Positions 20,067-33,368 of a stretch of DNA of 64,000 nucleotides are shown piece after piece (the first letter of the stretch is position 1; every line of letters starts with the position of its first letter). A model generated the notes under the pieces. It saw only the letters and a list, made by a program, of their open reading frames with translations. It was not told the origin of the DNA and did not search any database. This DNA comes from an uncultured Clostridia bacterium (GTDB lineage Bacteria > Bacillota > Clostridia > Christensenellales > UBA1750), in the NCBI GenBank assembly GCA_947625765.1, contig CANQPP010000002.1, forward strand, positions 1 through 64,000, given 5' to 3'. A program made the translations under genes and the position numbers.

Positions 20067-21068
20067 CTACTCCAGGAAGGCGGCGGTCATCAGCGCCTCC
20101 TCCTCGGTGTTGACGATGTCGATGCGGGCGAACGTCTCCTGGTCCAGCGTGAAGGGCTCGCCCTCCACCTGCAGCTGCACCTCCTTGACGTCCGGGAACT
20201 GGGAGCAGGTGAGCACCAGCGCCTTGATGGCCGCCTGGCCGCCGTCGGCGGTATCCAGTATGTCCTTGAACTCCTTGGACATGTTGATGGTCACAACGCC
20301 ATCCTTCTGCCGGACCGAGATGAGCCCCGTTCCCTTCGGGATGCAGCCCAAAAGGCCGGATTCATTGGGGCCTTTGAGCAGCTCCAGAACGGCGGTGTCC
20401 ACGTCCGCGTTGGAGAAGACGGTGCGGGTCACGGGCACCATGCAGCCGCTGGCCTCGCTCTCAAAGAACACCTGCACCTGCCGGGCGCTGTCGTCCAGCT
20501 CCATGTCCACGCTCTCCAGGTTCACGCCGCCGCGCAGTATGGGCTGGGAGATGTCCGTCCCGTGGGTGAGGGACTCCTTCTCCTCCCCCTCCACCAGCAG
20601 CTGCACCTGGTCGATGGAGTCGAACTCGGTCAGCGCGTTCACGATGGAGGAGACCATGTTCACCTCCTCCTCCGCGTCGGCGCACTCCATCGCCTCCTGC
20701 GACAGGGACACCTTCGCCGTGGTGCCCACGATGTCCATGTCCACCTCCAGCCCCTCGGGCAGTGTGGTCAGGAGGCCCAAACGGGCGGCGGTCAGGTCGT
20801 TCTCCTCGTTGGAGACCATCTGCTTGAGCGTGGCCTTGGCGATGCCCTCCTCCCAGGGAATGTCCATGGAGACGGGCACCAGGTACCCGGCCATGTCCTT
20901 ATAGTACACCACCACCTCGCGCAGGCTGTTTTCCTCGATGGCCGCCTCCAGCTCGGCGGCGGTCGGGATCTGTTCCGCGGGTTCCTCCAGCTCCGTGGGC
21001 GAGGCCTTCCGGCAGCCCGACAGGAGCAGCAGCGCCCCCAGCAGCAGGGGAAGTATGCGTTTTTTCAT
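20067..21068 (-). CDS. GerMN-domain lipoprotein
   Basis: Lipobox LLLSGCRK; two GerMN-like repeats. Confidence 0.72.
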   Translation of the reverse strand: MKKRILPLLLGALLLLSGCRKASPTELEEPAEQIPTAAELEAAIEENSLREVVVYYKDMAGYLVPVSMDIPWEEGIAKATLKQMVSNEENDLTAARLGLLTTLPEGLEVDMDIVGTTAKVSLSQEAMECADAEEEVNMVSSIVNALTEFDSIDQVQLLVEGEEKESLTHGTDISQPILRGGVNLESVDMELDDSARQVQVFFESEASGCMVPVTRTVFSNADVDTAVLELLKGPNESGLLGCIPKGTGLISVRQKDGVVTINMSKEFKDILDTADGGQAAIKALVLTCSQFPDVKEVQLQVEGEPFTLDQETFARIDIVNTEEEALMTAAFLE

Positions 21069-21212
21069 GGGTCGCGCGCCTCCTTAACGTGTGCGTTTTC
21101 CCTATACGTCTATGAGGGCGCTCTGGCTTTCATGCGTAAAGGATCCCACATACGGGCACATAAAAAACGGCTCCCTTTTTGCAAGGAGAGCCGTTTAACT
21201 GTCTGTTCTGTT

Positions 21213-22223
21213 TCAGCCGGGCAGGGGCATGGAAGGCACGGCGTTTAAGTCCAGCCCCGCCCTTTCCCCGCGCAGGAAGCGGTAGGAGGCGGCAAAGCCG
21301 ATCATGGCGGCGTTGTCCGTGCAGAGTATGGGCGGCGGCGCGAAGAAGCGGGCATTAAGCCGCGCGCACAGCTCCTGCGCCCGCCTGCGCAGCAGGCTGT
21401 TGCAGGCAACGCCCCCGGCCAGGCAGAAGCTGGAGCAGCCCGTCTCCCGCAGGGCCAGCTCCGCCTTTTCCAGCAGCTGGTCCACCACGGCGCGGCGGAA
21501 GGACGCGGCGATGTCCTCCTTCTTAAGGATATGCCCCGCCTTTTCCTCCCGGGCCACGGATTGCAGGAGCGCCGTCTTTAGCCCCGAGAAGGAGTAGTTG
21601 AGCCCCTCGGTCCTGGCCTTGGGCAGGGGCAGGGCGTGAGGGTCGCCCTGTTCGGCCAGCCGGTCGATGGACGGCCCGCCCGGATAGGGCAGGGACAGCA
21701 CGCGGGCCGCCTTGTCAAAGGCCTCGCCCGCCGCGTCGTCCCGGGTCTTGCCCAGCACGCGGTGTTTTCCGTAATCCTCCACCAAGACCAGATGGCTGTG
21801 CCCACCGGAGACCACCAGCGCCAGCAGCGGCGGCTGAAGGTCCGGCGCGCTTAAGAAGTTGGCGCAGATGTGCCCCTCGATGTGGTGCACGGCCACCAGG
21901 GGCTTGTTCGCCTCATAGGCCAGCGCCTTGGCGTAGGAAACGCCGCAGAGCAGCGCGCCCACCAGCCCGGGGCCGTAGGTGACGCCGATGCAGTCGATGT
22001 CCCGGATGGAAAGCCCCGCCTCGTCCAGCGCCCTGCGCACCACGGGCACCATGGCCTCCACGTGGGCGCGGGAGGCGATCTCCGGCACCACGCCGCCGTA
22101 GAGGGCGTGGGTCTCCACCTGGGAGGCGATCACGTTGGAGAGGATCTGCCGCCCGCGGACCACCGCGGCGGCCGTCTCGTCGCAGGAACTCTCGATGGCC
22201 AGCACCCTCGGCCAGTCGCTCAT
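21213..22223 (-). CDS. tsaD: tRNA N6-adenosine threonylcarbamoyltransferase
   Basis: LAIESSCDETAAAVV, HHIEGHICANFL, SGGHSHLVLV, AGGVACNSLLRRR. Confidence 0.96.
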   Translation of the reverse strand: MSDWPRVLAIESSCDETAAAVVRGRQILSNVIASQVETHALYGGVVPEIASRAHVEAMVPVVRRALDEAGLSIRDIDCIGVTYGPGLVGALLCGVSYAKALAYEANKPLVAVHHIEGHICANFLSAPDLQPPLLALVVSGGHSHLVLVEDYGKHRVLGKTRDDAAGEAFDKAARVLSLPYPGGPSIDRLAEQGDPHALPLPKARTEGLNYSFSGLKTALLQSVAREEKAGHILKKEDIAASFRRAVVDQLLEKAELALRETGCSSFCLAGGVACNSLLRRRAQELCARLNARFFAPPPILCTDNAAMIGFAASYRFLRGERAGLDLNAVPSMPLPG

Positions 22224-24166
22224 GCGTCCACGTCCTTTCCGGACGGGCCGCTGCCGGGGAAGTCGCGGAGCATCTCGTTCATGCGGCGCAGCAGCTCCTC
22301 CACGCTGGGCGCGGCCCCGGCGGCGGGATGGCCCTCCTGGGGACGGGGCGCGGCGGGCCGCTCGGCCCGATGGGTCTCGGCCCTGTGGGCTTCCCCTGCG
22401 GGCTGCGCGGGACGGGACGCGGGCGCGGGGGCCTCCAGCGCGGCGAAGCCCTCCGGCTCGTCCAGCGCGCGGACGGGCTCCTCCCCGCCGACGTTCAGGT
22501 GCAGCTGCTTGTCCTTGGAGCCTTCCAGCGCCTGCACCAGCATGTTCAGCTCGCCCCGGCTCGCGGCCACGCGGATGTCCAGGGGCTTGTTGGGGTCGGG
22601 CACCAGCTCAAGGCCCGCCTCCGTTTCGAGTATGCGCAGGTCCAGCTTCATCTCCAGCCGGAAGTTGGTGGACTGCAGCAGCTCGCGGCTGCGCTCCTCC
22701 GAAAGCTCCGCGCGGGGCGCGGCCGCCGCCAGCGGCGCGGGGGCTTCTGCGGCTTCCTCCGCGGGGGCTGCGGGCTCCGGCTCCTGCACGGGTTCCGGCC
22801 CGGGCTCCTCGACGGCTTCAGGCTCCTTTATCACTTCCGGCTCCTGGATGGCCTCCGGCTCTTGGGCAGGCTCCGGCTCCTGAACGGCTTCCGGCGCGGG
22901 TCCGGGTCCCGGCATGGCTTCCGGCTCGGTTTCGGGTTTCATAGGTCCCTCCATAGGTTCGGGTTCCGATATGGCAGGTTCGGGGACGACCGCCGCCGCC
23001 ACGGACGCAGCCGCAAACGCAGCCGTCTCCACGGGCGCGGGCGCGGCGAACGCGGGTCCCGGCATGACGACCGTTTCCGGCGCGGGCGAAGGCGCTTCCA
23101 CATGTTCCTCCGCTGTAAATAAAGGCGCTTCCGGCGGCTCCTCCGCGGGCGCATCCTGCGTAAATAAAGGCGCTTCCTGCGCAAACGCGGGCGCGGGCGC
23201 TTCCATGGGCGCGGGCTCCTCCCTCGAGACGGGCCGCCGCTCGGTCACGGGCTCCGGCGGCGTCCAGGGCAGCTCCGGCTCCTCGGAGGGCTCGGGGCCG
23301 TCCGCCAGCTCGGCGGGCGCGGCGGGCTCCGCCTCCGGCTCCTCGTCCAGCCCCAGCCGCTGGAAGATCTCCTCGGCCTGCGGGGCGTCCTCCCCGCCGT
23401 CGCCGGCGATCTGAAAGTAGCTCTCCCCGTCACGGCCCTTGTGGGCCAGTATGGCCTGTCCGCCGCCCGGCTGCCCGTTCTTTAAGCACAGGGCGCAGAC
23501 AAAGGCGGCCACGCAGGTTACGAGCAGCGTGCCCCCGAAAAAGAGCCCCAGCACCACCGCGCAGTCGGTGAAGAAGGCCTCGGGCACCATCTGGATCATC
23601 ACCGAATCCGAGGGCAGCATCCACAGGTCGTTGCGGAAGAACAGCCTGTGGAACACGTAGAAGCTGTGCGTAAAGTCCAGCATGCAGCAGGCGGCCACCG
23701 CGCCAACAGCTACAAGCACCGTGCCCGCGCCGATCAGGTACCCCACGCACAGGGCCCTTCCGCTGCGCTCCAGGGACGCCAGCACGATGGCCAGCGCCAG
23801 CGCCGCAAGGCCCGCCGCCAGGGAGCAGTACAGCGCCAGGCGGCCCAGGCTGATCAGGGCCAGCACGTCCACCATGTGGTCCTTCTCCCTCTCGGTGAAC
23901 ACCTCTTGCCACTCGCCGTGGATGTTTGCCTGCATGTCCAGATTCTCCCGGCCGCCGTTCAGGTAGTCCAGCAGGCCGCGGGTGATGGAGAGCAGGTCCT
24001 CATATTCCACGCCTATGTCCGACGCCGCGTCGTACTTGGCGTACTCCCTTTCGTAAAAGGAGTAGTCGTGCGTCAAATAAAACACGCCGCCCAGCAGGCT
24101 CGCAAACAGGATGAACCAGGCCGAAACGCCGGCCAGCACGGCGGGCGCGATCCTCTTTCCGCGCAT
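22220..24166 (-). CDS. Hypothetical membrane protein with long Pro/Glu/Ala-rich low-complexity region
   Basis: Four-TM-like N terminus then ~300 aa of EPEP/QEPE-type repeats; 4-bp overlap with tsaD. Confidence 0.65.
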   Translation of the reverse strand: MRGKRIAPAVLAGVSAWFILFASLLGGVFYLTHDYSFYEREYAKYDAASDIGVEYEDLLSITRGLLDYLNGGRENLDMQANIHGEWQEVFTEREKDHMVDVLALISLGRLALYCSLAAGLAALALAIVLASLERSGRALCVGYLIGAGTVLVAVGAVAACCMLDFTHSFYVFHRLFFRNDLWMLPSDSVMIQMVPEAFFTDCAVVLGLFFGGTLLVTCVAAFVCALCLKNGQPGGGQAILAHKGRDGESYFQIAGDGGEDAPQAEEIFQRLGLDEEPEAEPAAPAELADGPEPSEEPELPWTPPEPVTERRPVSREEPAPMEAPAPAFAQEAPLFTQDAPAEEPPEAPLFTAEEHVEAPSPAPETVVMPGPAFAAPAPVETAAFAAASVAAAVVPEPAISEPEPMEGPMKPETEPEAMPGPGPAPEAVQEPEPAQEPEAIQEPEVIKEPEAVEEPGPEPVQEPEPAAPAEEAAEAPAPLAAAAPRAELSEERSRELLQSTNFRLEMKLDLRILETEAGLELVPDPNKPLDIRVAASRGELNMLVQALEGSKDKQLHLNVGGEEPVRALDEPEGFAALEAPAPASRPAQPAGEAHRAETHRAERPAAPRPQEGHPAAGAAPSVEELLRRMNEMLRDFPGSGPSGKDVDA

Positions 24167-24236
24167 AAGGGGTCCCCTCTTTTCAACAGGTCAAAATGCG
24201 TATGTGCAGGCCGCGAAGCGGCCAAAGCCTTCGGTC

Positions 24237-25337
24237 TTAGAGCATTTGCAGGTAGGCGGTGATGAAGCCGTCCAGATCGCCGTTCATCACGCCCGTGGTG
24301 GAGCCCACCTCATAGCCGGTGCGGTGGTCCTTGACCATGGAATAGGGATGGAACACGTAGGAGCGGATCTGGCTGCCCCACTCGATCTTCTTGAGCTCGC
24401 CCTTGATGTCGCTCATCTTCTCCATCGCCTCGCGCTCCTTGAGCTCCGCCAGCTTCGAGCGCAGCATGCGCATGGCCGTCTCCTTGTTCTGCACCTGGCT
24501 GCGCTCGTTCTGGCACTGCACCACGATGCCCGTGGGCAGGTGCGTGATGCGCACGGCGGAGTCGGTGCGGTTGACGTGCTGACCGCCCGCGCCGCTGGCG
24601 CGGTAGGTGTCGATGCGCAGGTCCTCGGAGTTGATGACGATCTCGCTGTCGTCGTTGAGGTTGGGCATCACGTCCAGGGACGCAAAGGAGGTGTGCCGCC
24701 GGGCCGCCGCGTCGAAGGGCGAAATGCGCACCAGGCGGTGCACGCCGCGCTCGGCCTTCAAATAGCCGTAGGCGTTCTCCCCCTTGACCTCGAAGGTGAC
24801 GGACTTGATGCCCGCCTCGTCGCCCTCCAGGAAGTCCAGCTCCCGCACCTGGAAGCCCTTCCGCTCGCAGTACATGCGGTACATCCTATACAGCATCTGC
24901 GTCCAGTCCTGGGCCTCGGTGCCGCCCGCGCCCGCGTGCAGGGAGAGTATGCAGTCGTTGGCGTCGTACTCGCCCTTGAGCAGCGTGGACAGGTGGAGCT
25001 CGTCGATCCTTGCCTCCAGCTGGTCCAGCTCCTGCTCGATGTCGGGCAGGAAGCTCTCATCGTTCTCCTCGTCGCACATGTCCATGAGGTCGCGGGCTTC
25101 CTTGATGCGGTCGAACAGCGCCTGCACGCCCTCGGTGCGGTCGGTGACGGTCTTGAGCCGCTGGTTGACCTTCTGGGCGTGGTTCAGGTCGTTCCAGAAG
25201 TCCGGGGCCTCCATTTCCCTGTGCAGCTGGTCCAGCTCGTCGTGCAGCTGGTCCATATTGAAGGCGGCGGAGACGTCCTTGAGCTTGCTCTCCAGCTCCT
25301 GGGCCCTCTGCCTGTACTTTTCCAGTTCAACGATCAT
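24237..25337 (-). CDS. prfB: Peptide chain release factor 2
   Basis: [10 protein letters not shown] and [24 protein letters not shown]; continuous frame from the N terminus. Confidence 0.95.
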   Translation of the reverse strand: MIVELEKYRQRAQELESKLKDVSAAFNMDQLHDELDQLHREMEAPDFWNDLNHAQKVNQRLKTVTDRTEGVQALFDRIKEARDLMDMCDEENDESFLPDIEQELDQLEARIDELHLSTLLKGEYDANDCILSLHAGAGGTEAQDWTQMLYRMYRMYCERKGFQVRELDFLEGDEAGIKSVTFEVKGENAYGYLKAERGVHRLVRISPFDAAARRHTSFASLDVMPNLNDDSEIVINSEDLRIDTYRASGAGGQHVNRTDSAVRITHLPTGIVVQCQNERSQVQNKETAMRMLRSKLAELKEREAMEKMSDIKGELKKIEWGSQIRSYVFHPYSMVKDHRTGYEVGSTTGVMNGDLDGFITAYLQML

Positions 25338-25987
25338 TGATATTCCTCCAGCAGGCCCTCCAGCTCGAAGAAGGAGCGAAGGAACCTGGTTTTTGCTTCG
25401 ATCTCAGGGGGGATGGGCAGAACGCCCTCCACGCGCAGAACCGCCCGCGCGCCGCTGTTAAGGCCCGCAAGCAGGCCGTTTCTGGAATCCTCCACCACGG
25501 CGCAGTCCTGAATGGGCACGCCCGTGCGCTCCGCCCCGCAGAGGAAGATGTCCGGCGCGGGCTTGGAGTTGGAGATGTCGCTGCCGCAGACCACCGCGTC
25601 CACCAGGCTGTCCAGCCCGGCCAGGCGCAGCCACTTGACGGCCTCGGGCCGGTTGGTGGAGGTGCAGATGCACTGGCGCACGCCCTTTTTCTGCAGGGCC
25701 GCCAGCGCTTCCTTCACACCCGGCAGCACGGGCACGCCGTTTTTCTGCATGTGCTCCCAGGTGAGCTGGTTCTCAAGCTCCATCATCATCTCGCCGTCCA
25801 GCCCGTACATCTGCATGCAGACGCGCTTGACGTTGCCCGCGTTGGTGCCCATCACGCTCTCGTAAAACTCGCGGGAGACCTCGATGCCGTGCATGGCGAA
25901 GCCCTTCTTCCAGGAGAGGGCGTGCAGGCGCTCGGTATCCAGCAGCGTGCCGTCCATGTCGTACAAAACGGCGCGTATCTTGGTCAT
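25334..25987 (-). CDS. HAD-family hydrolase (beta-phosphoglucomutase-like)
   Basis: LYDMDGTLLDTERLH, CTSTNRPEAV, VVEDSRNGLLA; ATGA overlap with prfB. Confidence 0.87.
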   Translation of the reverse strand: MTKIRAVLYDMDGTLLDTERLHALSWKKGFAMHGIEVSREFYESVMGTNAGNVKRVCMQMYGLDGEMMMELENQLTWEHMQKNGVPVLPGVKEALAALQKKGVRQCICTSTNRPEAVKWLRLAGLDSLVDAVVCGSDISNSKPAPDIFLCGAERTGVPIQDCAVVEDSRNGLLAGLNSGARAVLRVEGVLPIPPEIEAKTRFLRSFFELEGLLEEYQ

Positions 25988-26004
25988 ACTGTTGAAGGCA
26001 CCCC

Positions 26005-28758
<2,754 letters not shown>

Positions 28759-29085
28759 CTGTGGTTTAGTCCTCCAAAATCGTATCGTATGCGGAAATGG
28801 GTCTCCCCCGTCCGCCGGTCCTCAAAAATTGCCGATTTTATTATACCAGCTTTGTTCCATTCGTTCAAGGGAAACGCGCAACCCGCCCGCTTTGTTCCGG
28901 CCCTTTTTGCTTGGAAAGGCGCTGCGTCCTTCGACGCTTCTCTTCCTCCATGAAGGAAAACGCCAAAGGGAAGCGCCTTTTCATATAAAGAAAACATCTT
29001 GCAAAGCGGAAAACCATGCGCACTTCCCCGCAAAAAAGCCCATCTTGCGGCCGCTTCCAAAAAGCGGTATGATAGACCCATCCCA

Positions 29086-30993
29086 ATGACGCGCCGCGTC
29101 AAGGAGGTCCTTTCCCAAGTGGCGAACGCGCTCTGCATACTGTATTTGCTGCTTTTCCTGCTCTGCGGGCTGATCCTTGCCCACCTGGCCCCGCTGCCGC
29201 TGGAGCCCCTGCCCCGCTGCATGCTGGGCCTGTGCTTCGGGCTGTTCCTTTTGATCTGGCTGCCCGCGCTGCTGGCCTTTCTCTTAGGCTTTACCGTCCT
29301 CTGCCAGTGGGCCGCGCTGCTGCTGGTGCTGCTGCCGACGCTGCTTTGGCTGTTTTTGCGGCGCAAGTCCCTCAAGCCCTTGCGCCTCTCTCCGGACGGC
29401 GACACGGCGTACCTTCTCTTTCTCTCCGTACCCTTTTTGGCTCTGGGCGGCTGCCTCTTATATTCCCACATACTCTGGCCCGCCGGGGACGGCGCGCTGT
29501 GCACCGGCCAGTCCTGCTTCGGGGACATGCCCATGCACCTGGCCTTCGTGACCTCCATCTCCCGCAACGGCCGCTTCCCGCCCCTGTATTCCATCCAGGC
29601 AGGAACGCCCATGGGCTATCCCTTCCTCTGCGACAGCGTCTCCTCCACCTTCCTGACACTGGGCGCGTCCCTGCGCGCCGCCTACATACTTCCCATGGTC
29701 CCGGCGCTGTTCCTGGTGTTCGGCTGGTTCTTCCTGCTCATGCGCCGGATGCTGGGCTCCCCCAAGCGGGCGGCGCTGGCCTTCCTTCTGTTCTTCTTAG
29801 GCGGCGGCTTCGGCTTTGCCTACTTCTTCGACGGCGCGGCGGCGGAGCCGGGCCTGTTCACCCGCATCTTCACCGCCTTCTATGAAACGCCCACCAACCT
29901 GGTGGAGCAGAACGTGCGCTGGGTGAACCCCATCTGCGACATGCTGCTGCCCCAGCGGGCCACGCTGTTCGGCTGGGCGCTGCTGCTCCCCTGCCTGTAC
30001 CTGCTGCTGCGCGCGGGCACGGAGGGCGACAGGTGCTTATTTCTCCCCCTGGGCCTGCTGGCCGGCGGCCTGCCCCTTCTGCACACCCATTCCTTCCTTG
30101 CGCTGGCGGTCCTCTCCGCCGGAGTGCTCATCTGGCAGCTCTGCGCCCGCAAATGCGACTGGAAGGGCTTCCTCGTCTACGCCCTGCTTGCCGCGGCGCT
30201 GGCCCTGCCGCAGCTGCTCTTCTTCACTTTGCGGCAGGCCTCGGGCGAGGGCTTCTTACGCTTCTCTCCCCTCTGGGCCAACGAGAGCGACAGCTTTTTC
30301 TGGTTCTACATCAAGAACTGGGGCCTCATCTTCCTGCTGCTCCCCTTCGCCGTGTTCAACGCCGGGAAAAAGCGCGGCCTGTTCCTCTGCTCCCTGCCGC
30401 TGTGGGCGGTCTGCGAGCTGGTGGTGTTCCAGCCCAACCCCTACGACAACAACAAGCTGATCTTCGTCTGCTACATGCTCGCCTGCGGTCTGGTCGCGGA
30501 CCTGCTCTGCACGCTCTACCGGCGCCTTCGTTGGATGCGCGGCCGGGGGCTGGCCGCGGGCATGGTGCTGACGGCGCTCTTTTTGTCCGGCACGCTCACC
30601 ATCGGCAGGGAGATCGTCTCCGGCTACGAGCTGTTCTCCGCCGCCGACGTGCGCGCCGCCTCCTTCGCCGCCGACCTGCCCAAGGACGCCGTGCTGCTCA
30701 CCGCCGACGAGCACAACAACCCCTTCGCCTCCCTGTCGGGCCTGACCATCGTGCAGGGCTCGCCCAGCTTCCTCTACTACCACGGCGTCTACGACGAGGA
30801 GCGCGCCGAGGACGTTAGATCCATGTACACAAGGAGCGGCGCTTTGCAGGCGCTTGCGCCCAAGTACGGCGTGACGCACGTGGTGCTGGGCCCCAGCGAA
30901 TGGGCCTTGGGCGCGGACGAAACGCTGTTTGACGGCCTACCGCTCCTCTACGACATCGACGGCATCCGCATCTACTCGCTGGAAGGCGCGTAA
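29086..30993 (+). CDS. Polytopic membrane protein (glycosyltransferase/DUF2298-like), function unknown
   Basis: Many TM helices in a 635-aa ORF; DMPMHLAFVTSISRNGRFPP motif. Confidence 0.68.
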   Translation: MTRRVKEVLSQVANALCILYLLLFLLCGLILAHLAPLPLEPLPRCMLGLCFGLFLLIWLPALLAFLLGFTVLCQWAALLLVLLPTLLWLFLRRKSLKPLRLSPDGDTAYLLFLSVPFLALGGCLLYSHILWPAGDGALCTGQSCFGDMPMHLAFVTSISRNGRFPPLYSIQAGTPMGYPFLCDSVSSTFLTLGASLRAAYILPMVPALFLVFGWFFLLMRRMLGSPKRAALAFLLFFLGGGFGFAYFFDGAAAEPGLFTRIFTAFYETPTNLVEQNVRWVNPICDMLLPQRATLFGWALLLPCLYLLLRAGTEGDRCLFLPLGLLAGGLPLLHTHSFLALAVLSAGVLIWQLCARKCDWKGFLVYALLAAALALPQLLFFTLRQASGEGFLRFSPLWANESDSFFWFYIKNWGLIFLLLPFAVFNAGKKRGLFLCSLPLWAVCELVVFQPNPYDNNKLIFVCYMLACGLVADLLCTLYRRLRWMRGRGLAAGMVLTALFLSGTLTIGREIVSGYELFSAADVRAASFAADLPKDAVLLTADEHNNPFASLSGLTIVQGSPSFLYYHGVYDEERAEDVRSMYTRSGALQALAPKYGVTHVVLGPSEWALGADETLFDGLPLLYDIDGIRIYSLEGA

Positions 30994-31149
30994 AGCCCTT
31001 TGTTAAGATTTAATTGCGTCCCCGGCAGGAACGGGGACAAAAACGTCGAAACCTATAAGTGACAAATACGAACGACGGCGTTTCGGGCAGACGCGGACTT
31101 CCCCGTGTCTTAAAGCCCGGATAAGCCGATTTAAAGGAGGCTTGAAGAT

Positions 31150-31674
31150 ATGCGTATCCAGATCTCCGGCAAAAACCTGACCATTTCCGAACCCATCCGC
31201 GCCTATGTGGAAAAGAGGATGCGGAAGTTCGACCGCCTTTTCGGGGACGATGTGGAGGCCCAGGTGCGCCTGGGCGTCGACCGCTACCGCCAGATCTGCG
31301 AGGTCACCATTCCCTTGAAGGGCGTCACGCTGCGCGCCGAGGAGTCCACCAACGACATGTACGCCTCCGTGGACAACGTCATCGGCAAGCTGGAGCGCCA
31401 GATCCGCAAGCACCGCACCCGCCTGGAGAAGCGGATGCGCCAGGACGCCGACACCGCCGAGGTGTACGAGGCCCCCTTCGAGGAGCCCGAGTCCGGCAGC
31501 CTGGTGCGCACCAAGCGCTTCACGCTGACGCCCATGAGCGTGGAGAGCGCCATCGAGCAGATGGAGCTGCTGGGGCACAGCTTCTTCATGTTTCGGGACG
31601 AGGCAACCGGCAGCGTGCAGACGGTCTATAAGCGCACCGACGGCAACTACGGCCTGCTGATCCCCGAGGACTGA
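31150..31674 (+). CDS. hpf: Long-form ribosome hibernation-promoting factor
   Basis: ISGKNLTISEPIRAYVEKRM; C-terminal domain KRFTLTPMSVESAIEQMELLGHSFFMFRD. Confidence 0.93.
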   Translation: MRIQISGKNLTISEPIRAYVEKRMRKFDRLFGDDVEAQVRLGVDRYRQICEVTIPLKGVTLRAEESTNDMYASVDNVIGKLERQIRKHRTRLEKRMRQDADTAEVYEAPFEEPESGSLVRTKRFTLTPMSVESAIEQMELLGHSFFMFRDEATGSVQTVYKRTDGNYGLLIPED

Positions 31675-31713
31675 GGCAAGCTGCCATTTCGCGCATGAGA
31701 CCCTAACGAAACG

Positions 31714-31748
31714 GGCCTCCCGCGGCTAAAGCCGCGGGAGGCCTTCTC
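31714..31748. terminator. Strong hairpin terminator between convergent hpf and MFS genes
   Basis: GGCCTCCCGCGGCtaaaGCCGCGGGAGGCC followed by T-rich tract. Confidence 0.75.
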
Positions 31749-31764
31749 TTTGCGTTTTAAGCGT

Positions 31765-33054
31765 TTAATTGAGCTCACGGACGCGCCTGCTGAACAGCCA
31801 GAGCAGGCAGCTAAGGGAGGCGCAGACGCCGGTGGCCAAAAACACCAGCGCCATGCCGCCGCCGTTGCCGGGACCCAGCAGCTCCCGGAAGAAGGCCGAC
31901 AGCTGCGAGCCGCCCTCGATGAAGGGCGTGGCGACGTTGTCCGCCAAATACCCGCCCAGCAGCAGGCCGATGGGGATGGTGAAGAACTGCAGCCCGTTGC
32001 GGGCGGCGAACACGCGGCCCTGGGCCTCCTCGGGCACGGCGTTGTAGAGTATCCCTAAGCTGGCGGCGTTGAGGTAGCAGATGGGCAGGCTGCCGCCGAA
32101 GGCGGAGAGGCACCAAACGAACGTGTTGCGCCCGATGCCGCAGAGGAACTCGCCCAGCAGAAAGCTCAGCGCGCCGCCTAAGTACACCCAGTACACGCGG
32201 TTTCGCTTGGGCGGGAAGGCCGTGACCAGCAGGCCGCCCAGAACGCCCGCGGCGGAGAGGCAGGCGTTGACCGTGCCTGCGGCGATCTCGCTGCCGCTGC
32301 GGGCCACGATCATGGGGGTCAGCAGGTTCTCAAAGCCGATGCGGGAAAAGAGGTTCATGAGCGCAAGGCTTAAGATCATGTACAGGATGCCCCGGCGGGC
32401 CAGCAGGTAGCGGTAGCCCTCCAGGTTGCTCTGCCATACGGCCTTAAAGTCCAGGCGCAGCTTCTTGAGCCCATCCTCGGGCAGGGGGATCCAGAAAAGG
32501 AGCGTGGAGGCGGCAAACAGAAAGCTGGTTAGGTCCAGCGCCAGCACCAGCGGCAGGCCGCCGAAGGCGTACAGCACGGAGGCCAGCGCCGGGGCGAACA
32601 CGCCCACCAGGGAGGAGGCGGTGGAGTTGAGGCCCGTGGCCCGCTCTATGTTCTCCTTGCCCGCCAGCATCCCGACCGCCACGGAGGCCGCAGGGGCCTG
32701 CACGGCGTTCATGGCGCCATTCACGAAGTTGACCAGGTAAATGTGCCAAAAGTCCAGCTTCCCAAGGAGCGCCAGCGCGCAGACCAGCAAGGAGCCTAAG
32801 CAGGCCACGCTGTCGCTCACCAGCATGATGGTCTTTTTGCGCATGCTGTCCACCAGCCCTCCGGCCAGGAACGACAGCAGGATGCTGGGCAGGAAGTAGC
32901 TGAAGCTCATCAGGGAAACGGTCATCGCCGCGCCGCTGCGCTCGTAGGCCCAAAGGGTCAAGGCGAAGCTGGTCATGGCGCTGCCCAGGGTGGAGACGGT
33001 CTGTCCCGCCCAGAACACGTAGAATTTCCTGTTTTGTATGGAAAACAGCCGCAT
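31765..33054 (-). CDS. Major facilitator superfamily transporter
   Basis: MRLFSIQNRKFYVFWAGQTVSTLGSAMTSFALTLWAYERSG; ~12 TM. Confidence 0.82.
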   Translation of the reverse strand: MRLFSIQNRKFYVFWAGQTVSTLGSAMTSFALTLWAYERSGAAMTVSLMSFSYFLPSILLSFLAGGLVDSMRKKTIMLVSDSVACLGSLLVCALALLGKLDFWHIYLVNFVNGAMNAVQAPAASVAVGMLAGKENIERATGLNSTASSLVGVFAPALASVLYAFGGLPLVLALDLTSFLFAASTLLFWIPLPEDGLKKLRLDFKAVWQSNLEGYRYLLARRGILYMILSLALMNLFSRIGFENLLTPMIVARSGSEIAAGTVNACLSAAGVLGGLLVTAFPPKRNRVYWVYLGGALSFLLGEFLCGIGRNTFVWCLSAFGGSLPICYLNAASLGILYNAVPEEAQGRVFAARNGLQFFTIPIGLLLGGYLADNVATPFIEGGSQLSAFFRELLGPGNGGGMALVFLATGVCASLSCLLWLFSRRVRELN

Positions 33055-33190
33055 AGGTCTTTTCCGTCCTTTCAACGTTAGGTTTAAAAGTCTTGGAGGC
33101 TTTCAGTTTTCCCCCTTGTCTGTAAAACCCTTTACGCGGGAGGCGGGACCAGGCGCGGCCGTGCCGCAGGGGGAGCGCCGCTCCCCGTTT

Positions 33191-33306
33191 GTTTACCCTC
33201 TGCCGCGGCAGGCCGGCGTTTTCGCACCGCGCGCAGAGGCCTTGACATCCATCAGCGTCACCGCTTTATTCCCCCTTTTTTCCGATAAAACGCCGCATGC
33301 GGAAGG
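33191..33306. repeat. Leader repeat copy A
   Basis: gtttaccctctgccgcgg...ccgcgcgcagagg...ttcccccttttttcc...atgcggaagg; same element layout and spacing as copy B. Confidence 0.6.
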
Positions 33307-33368
33307 CTTCCTTCAAAAGCCTTCCGCATGTATGCCGGTAACAGTATAGCACGTCCCCGGAACCCAAG

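Noticed and set aside
22730-23240. Repetitive DNA considered as a tandem non-coding repeat
   Set aside because: It is the coding sequence of the Pro/Glu-rich domain on the minus strand
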